64,000 bases of DNA. It comes from Alteromonas sp. M12 (GTDB taxonomy: Bacteria > Pseudomonadota > Gammaproteobacteria > Enterobacterales > Alteromonadaceae). Positions 54,856-63,246 of this stretch are shown here, piece after piece. The notes below the pieces were generated by a model that searched no databases, was not told the DNA's origin, and saw only the letters and a program-made list of their open reading frames with translations. The number at the start of each line of letters is the position of its first letter. The first letter of the stretch is position 1. Both the position numbers and the translations under genes were made by a program. The DNA lies in contig NZ_CP144164.1 in the NCBI RefSeq assembly GCF_037478005.1, positions 1,240,001-1,304,000 on the forward strand. The letters are read 5' to 3'.

Positions 54856-57099
54856 CTAAGCTGCGTCAGCTTGCTGGGAATCGGGCGCTTTATGTATATC
54901 CACTAGTTCTAAATCAAATGTATATTCATCTACTCTTACGGCCAATTTACGTTTGTCGTTGTAATCCATAACTAAAGCAACTTCAGCAGTGCTTAACAGA
55001 CCTTTGTCAGCAAAGGTATTCACGATATGTTCGAAGGTTAAAGCCGGCACTACAGGAGTTTGACGTAATTGCTTTTGAATCTTCTTCAGAACAGGCATGG
55101 CCGCATGTTTTGCATCGAACGCTTGTTCGTTAATGTAATTTCCATCACCTACATTAGATTTCACTAGATGTGTTAATTCGCTCTTAATGCTCGATTGCTG
55201 CATAGTTGCCGCAGATAGCTGACGAACCAAATCATCAGAAATTCCTTTTACCGAAGAGCTATAAGTGTTTGTTAGTACTCTCATCAAACCGCGGGTAGCA
55301 GTATTCGGGAAGTTGTTAACAAAATTAACCAGCGCTTGTTCACCTTGCTGTAAACACCACTGAATTGCGTACTCGAAGTAGGGTAACGCTTCAGCTCGAT
55401 TAGACACTTTTTGCTCATAAAAGCGTACAACAGCCATGGCAGCATAGGTGTAGCTCATGATGTCACCTAGACGTGCAGATAAAAGCTCTGCTTTTTTCAG
55501 ATCACCACCTAATACTAACAATGAAAGGTCAGCCAGTGGAGCAAGTTTTGCCGACAGTGCATTTAGCCGTTTTTCGTACTTTTTCACTTCAGGCATCGCA
55601 CTTTTCGCTGAACGTGCAAAAGGTATATAGCTATTCAACATTGAACGGAACGAGTTCGCCACGCTGAATTTAACCGTCTTGCCTAACACTTTATTGAATT
55701 CGCTATCAGCCGAATTATCTTCACTGTGAATTAAATCAACCATTTCTTTTAGGTAAGGGTGGCAACGCATCGCACCTTGTCCAAAAATCATCAGGTTACG
55801 CGTTAAAATATTCGCGCCTTCAACCGTTATCGCAATTGGTAGTGCCGAATATCCATTTGCCAAGGTGTTTTGAGGACCACGTTGAATCGCTTTACCTGCT
55901 TGCACATCCATGGCTGAATTGAGTACATCGCGACCTAATTCTGTCATGTGGTATTTGGCAATAGCTGTGACAACCGATGGTTTAAGCCCTAAGCCAAGGC
56001 CTTCAGTTGTTAAAACTCGCATCGCTTCTAACACAAAGGTTTTTCCAGCAATGTCAGCTAGTTTTTCTTGAATACCTTCGAAGCGACCAATAGGTACACC
56101 AAATTGTTCACGTACGAACGAATATTCCGCAGTAGATTTAAATGCAGTTTGTGCAGTCGCAACGCCCATAGCAGGCAATGAGATACCGCGGCCGGCACCT
56201 AAACAGGCCACTAACATTTGCCATCCACGACCAATATTCTTTTGGCCACCAATGATAAAGTCCATTGGAATAAATACGTTTTCACCCCGAGTGGTACCAT
56301 TATAAAAACGCACACCCATGGGATCATGACGATTACCTAACTCCACACCTGGATGGCTTTTAGGAATCAGCGCGCAGGTGATACCAAGTTCTAGGGAATC
56401 ACCAATTAAATGGTCTGGATCAAATACTTTGAAAGCAAGGCCAAGTACTGTGGCAATCGGAGCTAAGGTAATGTAACGCTTATCCCAACTAACACTTAGG
56501 CCAATAACTTCTTCGCCTTCCCATGTGCCTTTAGTGACGTATGCCGCATCTGGAATTGCACCGGCATCGGAACCCGCTTCAGGGCCAGTCAATGCAAAGC
56601 AAGGGATATCTTCGCCAACACTTAGCTTTGGTAACCACTGATTTTGTTGGTCTTCAGTACCATAGTGCATTAATAGCTCACCAGGGCCTAAGGAATTAGG
56701 AACCATAACGGTTACCGCAATGGCACCGCTTGTCGCAGCAATAGTGGCTACAATCGTTGAGTTTGCATAAGGACTAAATTCTAATCCTCCAAACTTCTTA
56801 GGAATAATCAAAGCGAAAAATTTATTCACTTTTAAGAAAGTGAGAATTTCATCTGGAATATGTTTGCTATTTTGTAATTCAAAATCGTCAACCATTGCCA
56901 ATAATTCGGTAACCGGCCCATCTAAAAAGGCTTGCTCGTCTTTAGTTAGCTTTGCCGCCGGAATATCTCTAAGGGCCTGCATGTCAGGCTTCCCCTGATA
57001 AATTGACGATTCAATCCAAACATCACCAGCATCCAAGGCTTCTTGCTCGGTAACTGAAATTGGGGGTAAAACTTTCTTTAAACTTGTTCTTATACTCAT
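54856..57099 (-). CDS. fadE: Acyl-CoA dehydrogenase FadE
   Basis: ATG 57099 (747 residues) is preferred; GTG 57108 would add three residues. It catalyses the first oxidation of acyl-CoA in beta-oxidation with FAD. Visible elements are the acyl-CoA dehydrogenase N- and middle domains (VMVPNSLGPGELLMHYGTED, then FALTGPEAGSDAGAIPD), the C-terminal flavin-domain segment EQFGVPIGRFEGIQEKLADI and a C-terminal DUF1974 extension typical of FadE. Length is a little shorter than E. coli FadE (814). It diverges from the RND-pump module across a 360-base AT-rich region. Control by FadR or PsrA is likely for such genes, but no site is recognised with certainty. Confidence 0.93.
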   Translation of the reverse strand: MSIRTSLKKVLPPISVTEQEALDAGDVWIESSIYQGKPDMQALRDIPAAKLTKDEQAFLDGPVTELLAMVDDFELQNSKHIPDEILTFLKVNKFFALIIPKKFGGLEFSPYANSTIVATIAATSGAIAVTVMVPNSLGPGELLMHYGTEDQQNQWLPKLSVGEDIPCFALTGPEAGSDAGAIPDAAYVTKGTWEGEEVIGLSVSWDKRYITLAPIATVLGLAFKVFDPDHLIGDSLELGITCALIPKSHPGVELGNRHDPMGVRFYNGTTRGENVFIPMDFIIGGQKNIGRGWQMLVACLGAGRGISLPAMGVATAQTAFKSTAEYSFVREQFGVPIGRFEGIQEKLADIAGKTFVLEAMRVLTTEGLGLGLKPSVVTAIAKYHMTELGRDVLNSAMDVQAGKAIQRGPQNTLANGYSALPIAITVEGANILTRNLMIFGQGAMRCHPYLKEMVDLIHSEDNSADSEFNKVLGKTVKFSVANSFRSMLNSYIPFARSAKSAMPEVKKYEKRLNALSAKLAPLADLSLLVLGGDLKKAELLSARLGDIMSYTYAAMAVVRFYEQKVSNRAEALPYFEYAIQWCLQQGEQALVNFVNNFPNTATRGLMRVLTNTYSSSVKGISDDLVRQLSAATMQQSSIKSELTHLVKSNVGDGNYINEQAFDAKHAAMPVLKKIQKQLRQTPVVPALTFEHIVNTFADKGLLSTAEVALVMDYNDKRKLAVRVDEYTFDLELVDIHKAPDSQQADAA

Positions 57100-57459
57100 T
57101 GTTAACACATCCGCTCATCTGACCAGTTGAGATTAATACTACATGTTTTTAACAAAAGATCAAAACAAACTGTGATAAAGATGTCCGAAATTTACTGCTA
57201 AATAGACAGCGGGTTAAGATTAAATATATGTTTAACAAAGGTTTATGTTTTTCTTTTGATGAGTTGGAAAGTATAAAAAAATATTTTTTTATACGGCATG
57301 AAAAATTGTATGGGGTAGTAATTAGGTGTTTGTTGAAGGATTAAACTATTATGTTAAACATCTGCTTTATAAAGAATTTGTTGGCTTATTGATGTATTGT
57401 TGCAAATTAATATTAATGCATTGCAATGCGATCAATTTACCCCCCTTAGAGGATTAAAA
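57100..57459. other. Divergent intergenic region between fadE and the RND module
   Basis: About 360 AT-rich bases. ATGTTTAAC at 57227-57235 and its exact reverse complement GTTAAACAT at 57353-57361 lie 117 bases apart, and a palindromic GTTAAC sits in the fadE start region near 57101. These could be operator half-sites for a shared regulator. No ORF or RNA gene is seen. Confidence 0.5.
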
Positions 57460-59766
57460 ATGCGCAGTTTGTGGTTGAATACCGTTTTAAATAGACCCTG
57501 GTTAACAATATTTCTAAGTCTAATATTTATTGTCCTGTGTGGGGCAGGTGCGCAGAAATTAGCCTTCAACGGTGATTATAAAGTTTATTTTGAGAAAGAT
57601 AACCCGCAGCGAATTGCATTTGAAGAGATGCAGGCTATTTTTAGTAAAAACGAAAACGCCAATATCCTAATTTCGCCAAAAACGGGAAATGTTTTCAACC
57701 CAACTACCTTAAAATTAATAGCTGACTTTACCGAAGACGCTTGGCAAACGCCCTTATCTAGTCGCGTCGACTCAATCGCCAACTTTCAGCATACTTGGGC
57801 TGAAGACGATGACATGATAGTTGAGCAATTAATACTTGATTCCGACAAGATCGATAATGCGTTGGTTGAGCGAGTAAAAAGTGTTGCTTTAGTAGAACCG
57901 AATTTACTTAATCGATTAGTAGACGCGGACGGAAAAGTCGCGCTTGTGGCCGTGACGGTTAATCTTCCTGATGGGGATAAGACCAAAGAAACCGCTGAGA
58001 TTGTTGATTTTCTAAAACAATTAACTGCCAAGTATGAATTGTTATATCCCGACCATGAATTTCATCATACCGGCATTGTATTTATGAATTCTGCTTTTGA
58101 AACCGCGGCGAAAGGCGATGCTTCAACCCTTGTACCTTTGATGTTTGTTGTTATTTTAGTGGTTTTAGGCGTGTTATTACGGTCTTTTGTTGGCACCTTT
58201 GTGACGTTGTTGGTGGTTGCGCTTTCAATTGTCTCAACAATGGGGATCGGCGGCTGGATTGGGTTTGATTTAACCACTGCAACAGTTAACGTTCCGACTT
58301 TGGTTATGACGTTAGCTGTGGCCGATTGTGTGCATGTTATCGCGTCTTTGTTATATGAGTTACGACAAGGTAAAGGAAAATTAGAAGCTATCGAAACTAG
58401 TATGCAACTGAATATCAAGCCTATTTTTATCACCAGCGCGACAACTGCTATTGGTTTTCTAACATTAAACTTTTCAAATGTCCCTGCGCTGGCTGATTTA
58501 GGCACATTAACCGCAATAGGTGTGATGATAGCCTTTGTTATGTCGATTAGTTTTCTGCCTTCTATACTGCGAGTTTTGCCAATAAAAGCAGCTAAAGCAT
58601 CACATAGCGGCAATGATAGCTTCGTAAAGATTGGAGAGTGGGTAATAGCCCACCATAAACGTATATTACCCTTTACTGTTGTAGTGGTTGTTGCCGCTAT
58701 AGGTACGTCACTTATGAACAAGATAAATGACACTCCTGTTGAATATTTTGATGATAGTGCGGAATTCAAAATTGCCGCAGATTATCAAGAGCAAGTTTTA
58801 AGCGGTATGACAACAATAGATTTTGCTTTATTTACCGAACAAGAGTCGGGAATTAACGAGCCGACCAGTCTGAAACATATTCATGAATTTAGTCAGTGGT
58901 TAAAAGCACGACCAGAGGTGGACAACGTATCTACAATTAGTGATGTTTATTTACGGCTTAATAAAAATATGCATGGCGATGACCCAGCGTATTATCGTTT
59001 GCCAGAAAGCCAGCCATTGGCCGCACAGTTTTTACTCCTTTATGAAATGTCACTACCGTTTAACTTAGACCTTAATAATCAGTTAAATATTGATAAATCG
59101 GGAACTAGAATCTTTGTTACTATGCAAACCTTAGGCAGTAAAGAAATTACCTCTTTTGAACAGCAAGCTTATCAGTGGGTCGAAGAAAATGCCCCAGAAT
59201 TGCGCCTAACTGCTGGTAGTCAAAACTTAATGTTTGCTCACATCGGTGAAGCAAATATGAATAGTTTACTTAGAGGTACAGTTTTGGCTTTGGTTTTAAT
59301 TAGTGTCATCTTAATGTTTGCGCTGAAATCTTGGAAAATGGGGGCCATAAGTTTAATCCCCAATTTATTACCAGCAGCAATTGGTTTTGGCATTTGGGGA
59401 CTATACTCGGGCGAAATTAATATGGGCTTGTCAGTCGTATTAAGTATGGCTTTAGGTATAATAGTCGACGACACCGTTCATTTTTTAAGTAAATACCAGC
59501 ATGCGCGGCAACACGGTGAATCTGCTGAAAATGCCGTGCGATATGCTTTTAAAAGTGTTGGTAAAGCGCTTTGGGTAACCACTGTGGTTTTAACTTTAGG
59601 GTTTGCTGTCTTAACTTTATCCAGCTTTGCACTAAACTCTGATATGGGGCTGTTAACAGGTATTATTATTGTCGTTGCTTTAGCTGTCGATTTCCTGTTT
59701 TTACCCGCTTTTCTATTGATGTTTGACAAACAAAATTTGTCTGAGGAAGCAAGCAATGAAATTTAA
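57460..59766 (+). CDS. MMPL/RND family transporter
   Basis: ATG 57460 has AGAGGA at seven-base spacing (768 residues); the TTG at 57397 is unlikely. It is a two-repeat RND/MMPL exporter: one N-terminal helix, a periplasmic domain, six helices (about residues 220-400), another periplasmic domain, then six more to the C-terminus. The conserved segment LVMTLAVADCVHVIASLLYEL is in the first block and VLSMALGIIVDDTVHFLSKY with the Asp pair is in the second. It resembles the HpnN-like exporters for lipids. It overlaps the next gene. The substrate may be a lipid or outer-membrane component, given the LolA-like partner and neighbouring fadE. Confidence 0.88.
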   Translation: MRSLWLNTVLNRPWLTIFLSLIFIVLCGAGAQKLAFNGDYKVYFEKDNPQRIAFEEMQAIFSKNENANILISPKTGNVFNPTTLKLIADFTEDAWQTPLSSRVDSIANFQHTWAEDDDMIVEQLILDSDKIDNALVERVKSVALVEPNLLNRLVDADGKVALVAVTVNLPDGDKTKETAEIVDFLKQLTAKYELLYPDHEFHHTGIVFMNSAFETAAKGDASTLVPLMFVVILVVLGVLLRSFVGTFVTLLVVALSIVSTMGIGGWIGFDLTTATVNVPTLVMTLAVADCVHVIASLLYELRQGKGKLEAIETSMQLNIKPIFITSATTAIGFLTLNFSNVPALADLGTLTAIGVMIAFVMSISFLPSILRVLPIKAAKASHSGNDSFVKIGEWVIAHHKRILPFTVVVVVAAIGTSLMNKINDTPVEYFDDSAEFKIAADYQEQVLSGMTTIDFALFTEQESGINEPTSLKHIHEFSQWLKARPEVDNVSTISDVYLRLNKNMHGDDPAYYRLPESQPLAAQFLLLYEMSLPFNLDLNNQLNIDKSGTRIFVTMQTLGSKEITSFEQQAYQWVEENAPELRLTAGSQNLMFAHIGEANMNSLLRGTVLALVLISVILMFALKSWKMGAISLIPNLLPAAIGFGIWGLYSGEINMGLSVVLSMALGIIVDDTVHFLSKYQHARQHGESAENAVRYAFKSVGKALWVTTVVLTLGFAVLTLSSFALNSDMGLLTGIIIVVALAVDFLFLPAFLLMFDKQNLSEEASNEI

Positions 59767-60565
59767 TCAAATTCATATTAAACGTTTCGGTCTTTTTTTT
59801 ACTGTATTCATGTTATGCACAATCGGCAAAGAAGGGTTGGCACAATCGCCACAGGAAAAAGGGTTAGAAATCGCCAAAGAGCGTAAATTGCGAGATCGAG
59901 GTTGGGGAGATTCTGTGGCTCAATTAACTATGATTTTGCGCAACTCTCAAGGGCAAGAAACTGAGCGGGCGATGCGTTTGCATGGGCTTGAAAATCTAGA
60001 TGGGGGGGACAAGTCGCTCACTATATTTGATGAGCCCAAAGATGTAAATGGAACCGCATTTCTTAATTTCTCTCATGCCAAAAAGCCCGATGAACAATGG
60101 ATTTATTTGCCTGCGTTAAAACGAGTCAAGCGAATTGCATCGCGCAATAAATCTGGTCCATTTATGGGCAGTGAATTTGCGTATGAAGATATGACAGCGT
60201 TTGAAGTTGAGAAATATACTTTTAAATATATTACTGATGAAACCTACAAAAATCGAAAAATGTTTGTGGTTGAACAAACACCTGTAGATGAGTTTTCTGG
60301 CTACACTCGACAAAAGGTTTGGATAGATCAAGAACGATACATCCCTTACAAAATAGAGTACTTTGATAAGAAAAATAGTTTATTAAAAACCCTTGAATTA
60401 GATGAGTATACTTTATACTTAGATAAATATTGGCGTGCATTGCGCACTGAAATGTTTAATGAGCAAAATGGTAAAAGTACCGAGCTTATTACCCATGAAA
60501 TTGAGTTTAAAACTGGACTAGAGGACAGTGACTTTGACAAGAATAGTCTCAAACGGGCGAGGTAG
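59756..60565 (+). CDS. Outer-membrane lipoprotein-sorting protein (LolA-like)
   Basis: ATG 59756, with GAGGAAGC directly before it, gives 269 residues and overlaps the transporter stop by eleven bases. A signal peptide ends near AQS (about residue 30). The family pattern is clear: GLEIAKERKLRDRGWGDSVAQL, then DVNGTAFLNFSHAKKPDEQW and YLPALKRVKRIASRNKSGPF, FMGSEFAYEDM. These are the hallmarks of the outer-membrane lipoprotein-sorting (LolA-like fold) proteins that accompany MMPL exporters. It is probably a periplasmic carrier that passes a lipid substrate between membranes. It overlaps the barrel gene by about 32 bases, so the three genes are strongly coupled. Confidence 0.85.
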   Translation: MKFNQIHIKRFGLFFTVFMLCTIGKEGLAQSPQEKGLEIAKERKLRDRGWGDSVAQLTMILRNSQGQETERAMRLHGLENLDGGDKSLTIFDEPKDVNGTAFLNFSHAKKPDEQWIYLPALKRVKRIASRNKSGPFMGSEFAYEDMTAFEVEKYTFKYITDETYKNRKMFVVEQTPVDEFSGYTRQKVWIDQERYIPYKIEYFDKKNSLLKTLELDEYTLYLDKYWRALRTEMFNEQNGKSTELITHEIEFKTGLEDSDFDKNSLKRAR

Positions 60566-61754
60566 TACCGCTGCTCTAACATGCTTAGCGTTGTTATTTA
60601 CTGCTTCTAATTCAGCCGCCAGTGATATTGAAATTCGCGGCTCAGCAGTGATTGAACAACGTTATTTTTTGCAGGATGCTTTGTATGAAGAGCAGGACCG
60701 TGCGAACTTTTCTATCTACGGGTATGCTGAAATCTACAAAGCTTTCAATGATGGCGATGATAGCATTTCGTTCAAACCTTTTTATCGCATAGATCAAAAC
60801 GACGATGAGCGAACTCATGCTGATATTCGCGAACTTATCTGGTTGCACGTTGGTGACGGTTGGGAAATGCGTACCGGCGTGGGTAAAGTGTTTTGGGGAC
60901 AAACAGAATCCTTACATCTGGTTGATGTTATTAACCAAACTGATTCGATTGAAGCCATTGATGGTGAAGATAAGCTTGGCCAACCCATGGTCAACCTTTC
61001 GTTAATTAGAGATTGGGGAACCACTTCTGTCTTCGTTTTACCTTACTTTCGTGAACGTACGTTTGCCGGATTAGATGGACGACCAAGGTTCGCGCTAGAC
61101 GTTGATACTGATAATCCACTCTATGAGTCGGATGATGATGAAAATAATGTTGATTGGGCAGCCCGTTGGCAGCACACGTTAGGAATGTGGGAAGTTGGGG
61201 TCTCTTACTTTGATGGTACTTCTCGAGAGCCTATTTTAGTTCCTGAATTAAATGAAGACTCGGCTTTGCTTCGACCTTATTATCCTCAAATGCAACAGGC
61301 TGGTATCGATCTTCTTGCGGTAATGGGATCTTGGCTTATTAAGTTTGAAGGAATAAGCCGTAAAACTACAGCTGAAGATTACACTGCGTTAGTGGGAGGA
61401 TTTGAATATACCACTGTTGGTGTGTTTGACACTCAATTTGATTTGGGGTGGCTGATGGAGTACCAATATGATGGTCGGGACAATACTCTGCTCACACCGT
61501 CGCAGAATGATTTAATGCTTGGTACCCGCATTGTCTACAATGATATTGATGGCACTGAAATTCTGTTTGGTATTGTGCAAGATTTAGATGAAACTAATAG
61601 TCGTTCGGGCTTTATTGAAGCATCCAGTCGAATCAGTGACAACTGGAAGTGGCGTCTTGATGCCTGGTTTTTCTCTAGCGATACGCCAGATGAACCTATT
61701 TATCAATATCGCCGTGATGATTTTGTTCAATTGAGTATGGAATTCTACTTTTAA
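60534..61754 (+). CDS. Outer-membrane barrel-like protein of the RND module
   Basis: I choose TTG 60534 because GAGGA lies eight bases upstream; GTG 60528 has only two-base spacing. It gives 406 residues. A signal peptide ends near SAASD (about residue 31). The body is rich in alternating amphipathic strands with many aromatic and acidic residues (RANFSIYGYAEIYKAF, LIWLHVGDGWEMRTGVGKVF) and ends with the C-terminal Phe typical of BamA-inserted beta-barrels (LSMEFYF). It probably forms an outer-membrane channel or acceptor working with the LolA-like protein and the RND pump. It is not obviously a TolC. Family name not certain. Confidence 0.75.
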   Translation: MTRIVSNGRGSTAALTCLALLFTASNSAASDIEIRGSAVIEQRYFLQDALYEEQDRANFSIYGYAEIYKAFNDGDDSISFKPFYRIDQNDDERTHADIRELIWLHVGDGWEMRTGVGKVFWGQTESLHLVDVINQTDSIEAIDGEDKLGQPMVNLSLIRDWGTTSVFVLPYFRERTFAGLDGRPRFALDVDTDNPLYESDDDENNVDWAARWQHTLGMWEVGVSYFDGTSREPILVPELNEDSALLRPYYPQMQQAGIDLLAVMGSWLIKFEGISRKTTAEDYTALVGGFEYTTVGVFDTQFDLGWLMEYQYDGRDNTLLTPSQNDLMLGTRIVYNDIDGTEILFGIVQDLDETNSRSGFIEASSRISDNWKWRLDAWFFSSDTPDEPIYQYRRDDFVQLSMEFYF

Positions 61755-61757
61755 TCT

Positions 61758-61784
61758 TAGCCGCCTAAATAGGCGGCTATTTTC
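61758..61784 (+). terminator. Terminator between convergent barrel and PL14 genes
   Basis: A 10-bp perfect stem TAGCCGCCTA / TAGGCGGCTA with a two-base loop followed by TTTT. The right arm overlaps the TAG of the convergent PL14-like gene; the T-tract favours the plus-strand direction. Confidence 0.85.
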
Positions 61785-63222
61785 TAACTGGACCAATGTA
61801 ACTTGATGCAATAACGATATTATCGAGATACATATTGAAGTTGTTTTTAGGCTTAGCGACGCCACCAAAATAATAATTTAACCATACTTTTTCTATTTTA
61901 AGTTTATCCGTATCTCTGAAGTGCATATTTTCCCGTTCATAAATGAGTATTCCATCTATCCATACTCTGAAAATACCATCGTTATCACCAGGGGTATTTA
62001 ATTTGATATATTGTTCAATTGAATACCAGCGTCCCGGTTTCATTGTCGATAACTCGTCTCCCCAAGATATAGTTTTGCCATATTTGTTCTTGGTATCCAC
62101 TTCGTAAAGGTAACTACCGATTGGCATTCGGCCTCCCCATTCAAGGTTTGATGAAGGCACAGTTTGAAAAAATGATCCACGTACCGACCACCCATTTTTT
62201 CCATTGTTTGGCCGACCACCCCAGCCGGCTTTGTTGTATGTGCCGCTGAAGCCTGGCAGTTTTCCACCACCACTAACCTTAGCGCCTGGAGCTAACATCG
62301 AATAATATCTAAAATAAGCTTCTTCGGGCTCACGTCCAATTTCCTTAGCAAAATAATAGTCGAGGTTACCGGCTAGATTACGAGAAGTTCTAAATTGAAT
62401 ATTCACGCTGTTGCCGGGCTGACCAGTAAAGTGTCTAACGTTTTTGTGTTTTATAAATTGTAACTCTCCAGTGTTTTGCCATTTGGGTTCAGACATGCCA
62501 ATTTTATTCTTAATCTCGTTTAACCAACTTTGCTCGTCAAAATCATCTGCATAATAAACTGCGCTATCTTGTTTAATTCCTTTATCTAGTATGTATTTTT
62601 GTGCAATCCCGTTAACTTCTGGCAGCCGAGATGGCGGAACATAATCTATTTGATCTGTTTGCAGCGTCGACTTGCCGTACTGACGTTTTGTCGTGGTGAG
62701 AAGTAACTTAAGATTTTTCAAAGATTGCCAATCGATATCTTCGCTAAACTGGAATTTCAGCAGCACACTATGTCCACCTCCAGCTTTAATAATCGACTTA
62801 GATCCATCTGGTTTACGATTTTTTTTAGCCACAAAGGTATCTATTTCCGCTAACAATAAACGCTTTTTATCGCCTTCTACAAAGGTTAATTGAGGTGCAT
62901 TGTATCCACCTTTTTCAACGCTGTGGAAATCGGCCACGCCTTTGTTTCCTGGGGCGGCGGAAATGGTAATCATTAGTGGATTAGTTAATTTAACAGACGA
63001 TAGGTCGATGCTAATAGTGTGCTCACGATCCAGATCCTGAACTTCAAACTCATTTAAATGCCGGGCATACTTTTTATGGAATTTAGCAAAATTACCTTCA
63101 GGCCAATATATTTGGGCCATATTACTGGCGTAATTGAAGGTAACACTGTTGTCGAATATTTGTGCTTCAGAAGGCAGCGTGAAAAATATTAAAGAATATA
63201 AAGATAAAAATAAGTTTTTCAT
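61777..63222 (-). CDS. PL14-like polysaccharide lyase
   Basis: A 481-residue secreted protein with a signal peptide (residues 1-20, LPSEAQ). The C-terminal part (about 210-475) is a polysaccharide lyase family 14-type jelly-roll: GGGKLPGFSGTYNKAGWGGR, then GKNGWSVRGSF and VWIDGILIYERENMHFRD match the family's conserved loop and strand segments. PL14 enzymes cleave alginate or related uronic-acid polymers by beta-elimination. The N-terminal 190 residues have another beta-rich domain of unknown type. The beta-helix gene lies 24 bases upstream, so both form an operon likely used for polysaccharide degradation or modification. Confidence 0.78.
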   Translation of the reverse strand: MKNLFLSLYSLIFFTLPSEAQIFDNSVTFNYASNMAQIYWPEGNFAKFHKKYARHLNEFEVQDLDREHTISIDLSSVKLTNPLMITISAAPGNKGVADFHSVEKGGYNAPQLTFVEGDKKRLLLAEIDTFVAKKNRKPDGSKSIIKAGGGHSVLLKFQFSEDIDWQSLKNLKLLLTTTKRQYGKSTLQTDQIDYVPPSRLPEVNGIAQKYILDKGIKQDSAVYYADDFDEQSWLNEIKNKIGMSEPKWQNTGELQFIKHKNVRHFTGQPGNSVNIQFRTSRNLAGNLDYYFAKEIGREPEEAYFRYYSMLAPGAKVSGGGKLPGFSGTYNKAGWGGRPNNGKNGWSVRGSFFQTVPSSNLEWGGRMPIGSYLYEVDTKNKYGKTISWGDELSTMKPGRWYSIEQYIKLNTPGDNDGIFRVWIDGILIYERENMHFRDTDKLKIEKVWLNYYFGGVAKPKNNFNMYLDNIVIASSYIGPVRK

Positions 63223-63246
63223 TTTAACTGAGTAGGCTGTGAGCTG

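Noticed and set aside
58065..58769. 234-codon minus-strand ORF inside the RND gene
   Set aside because: It is antisense to the transporter and rich in Thr/Ile/Lys as expected from the reverse of a hydrophobic coding region; no ribosome site or family pattern.
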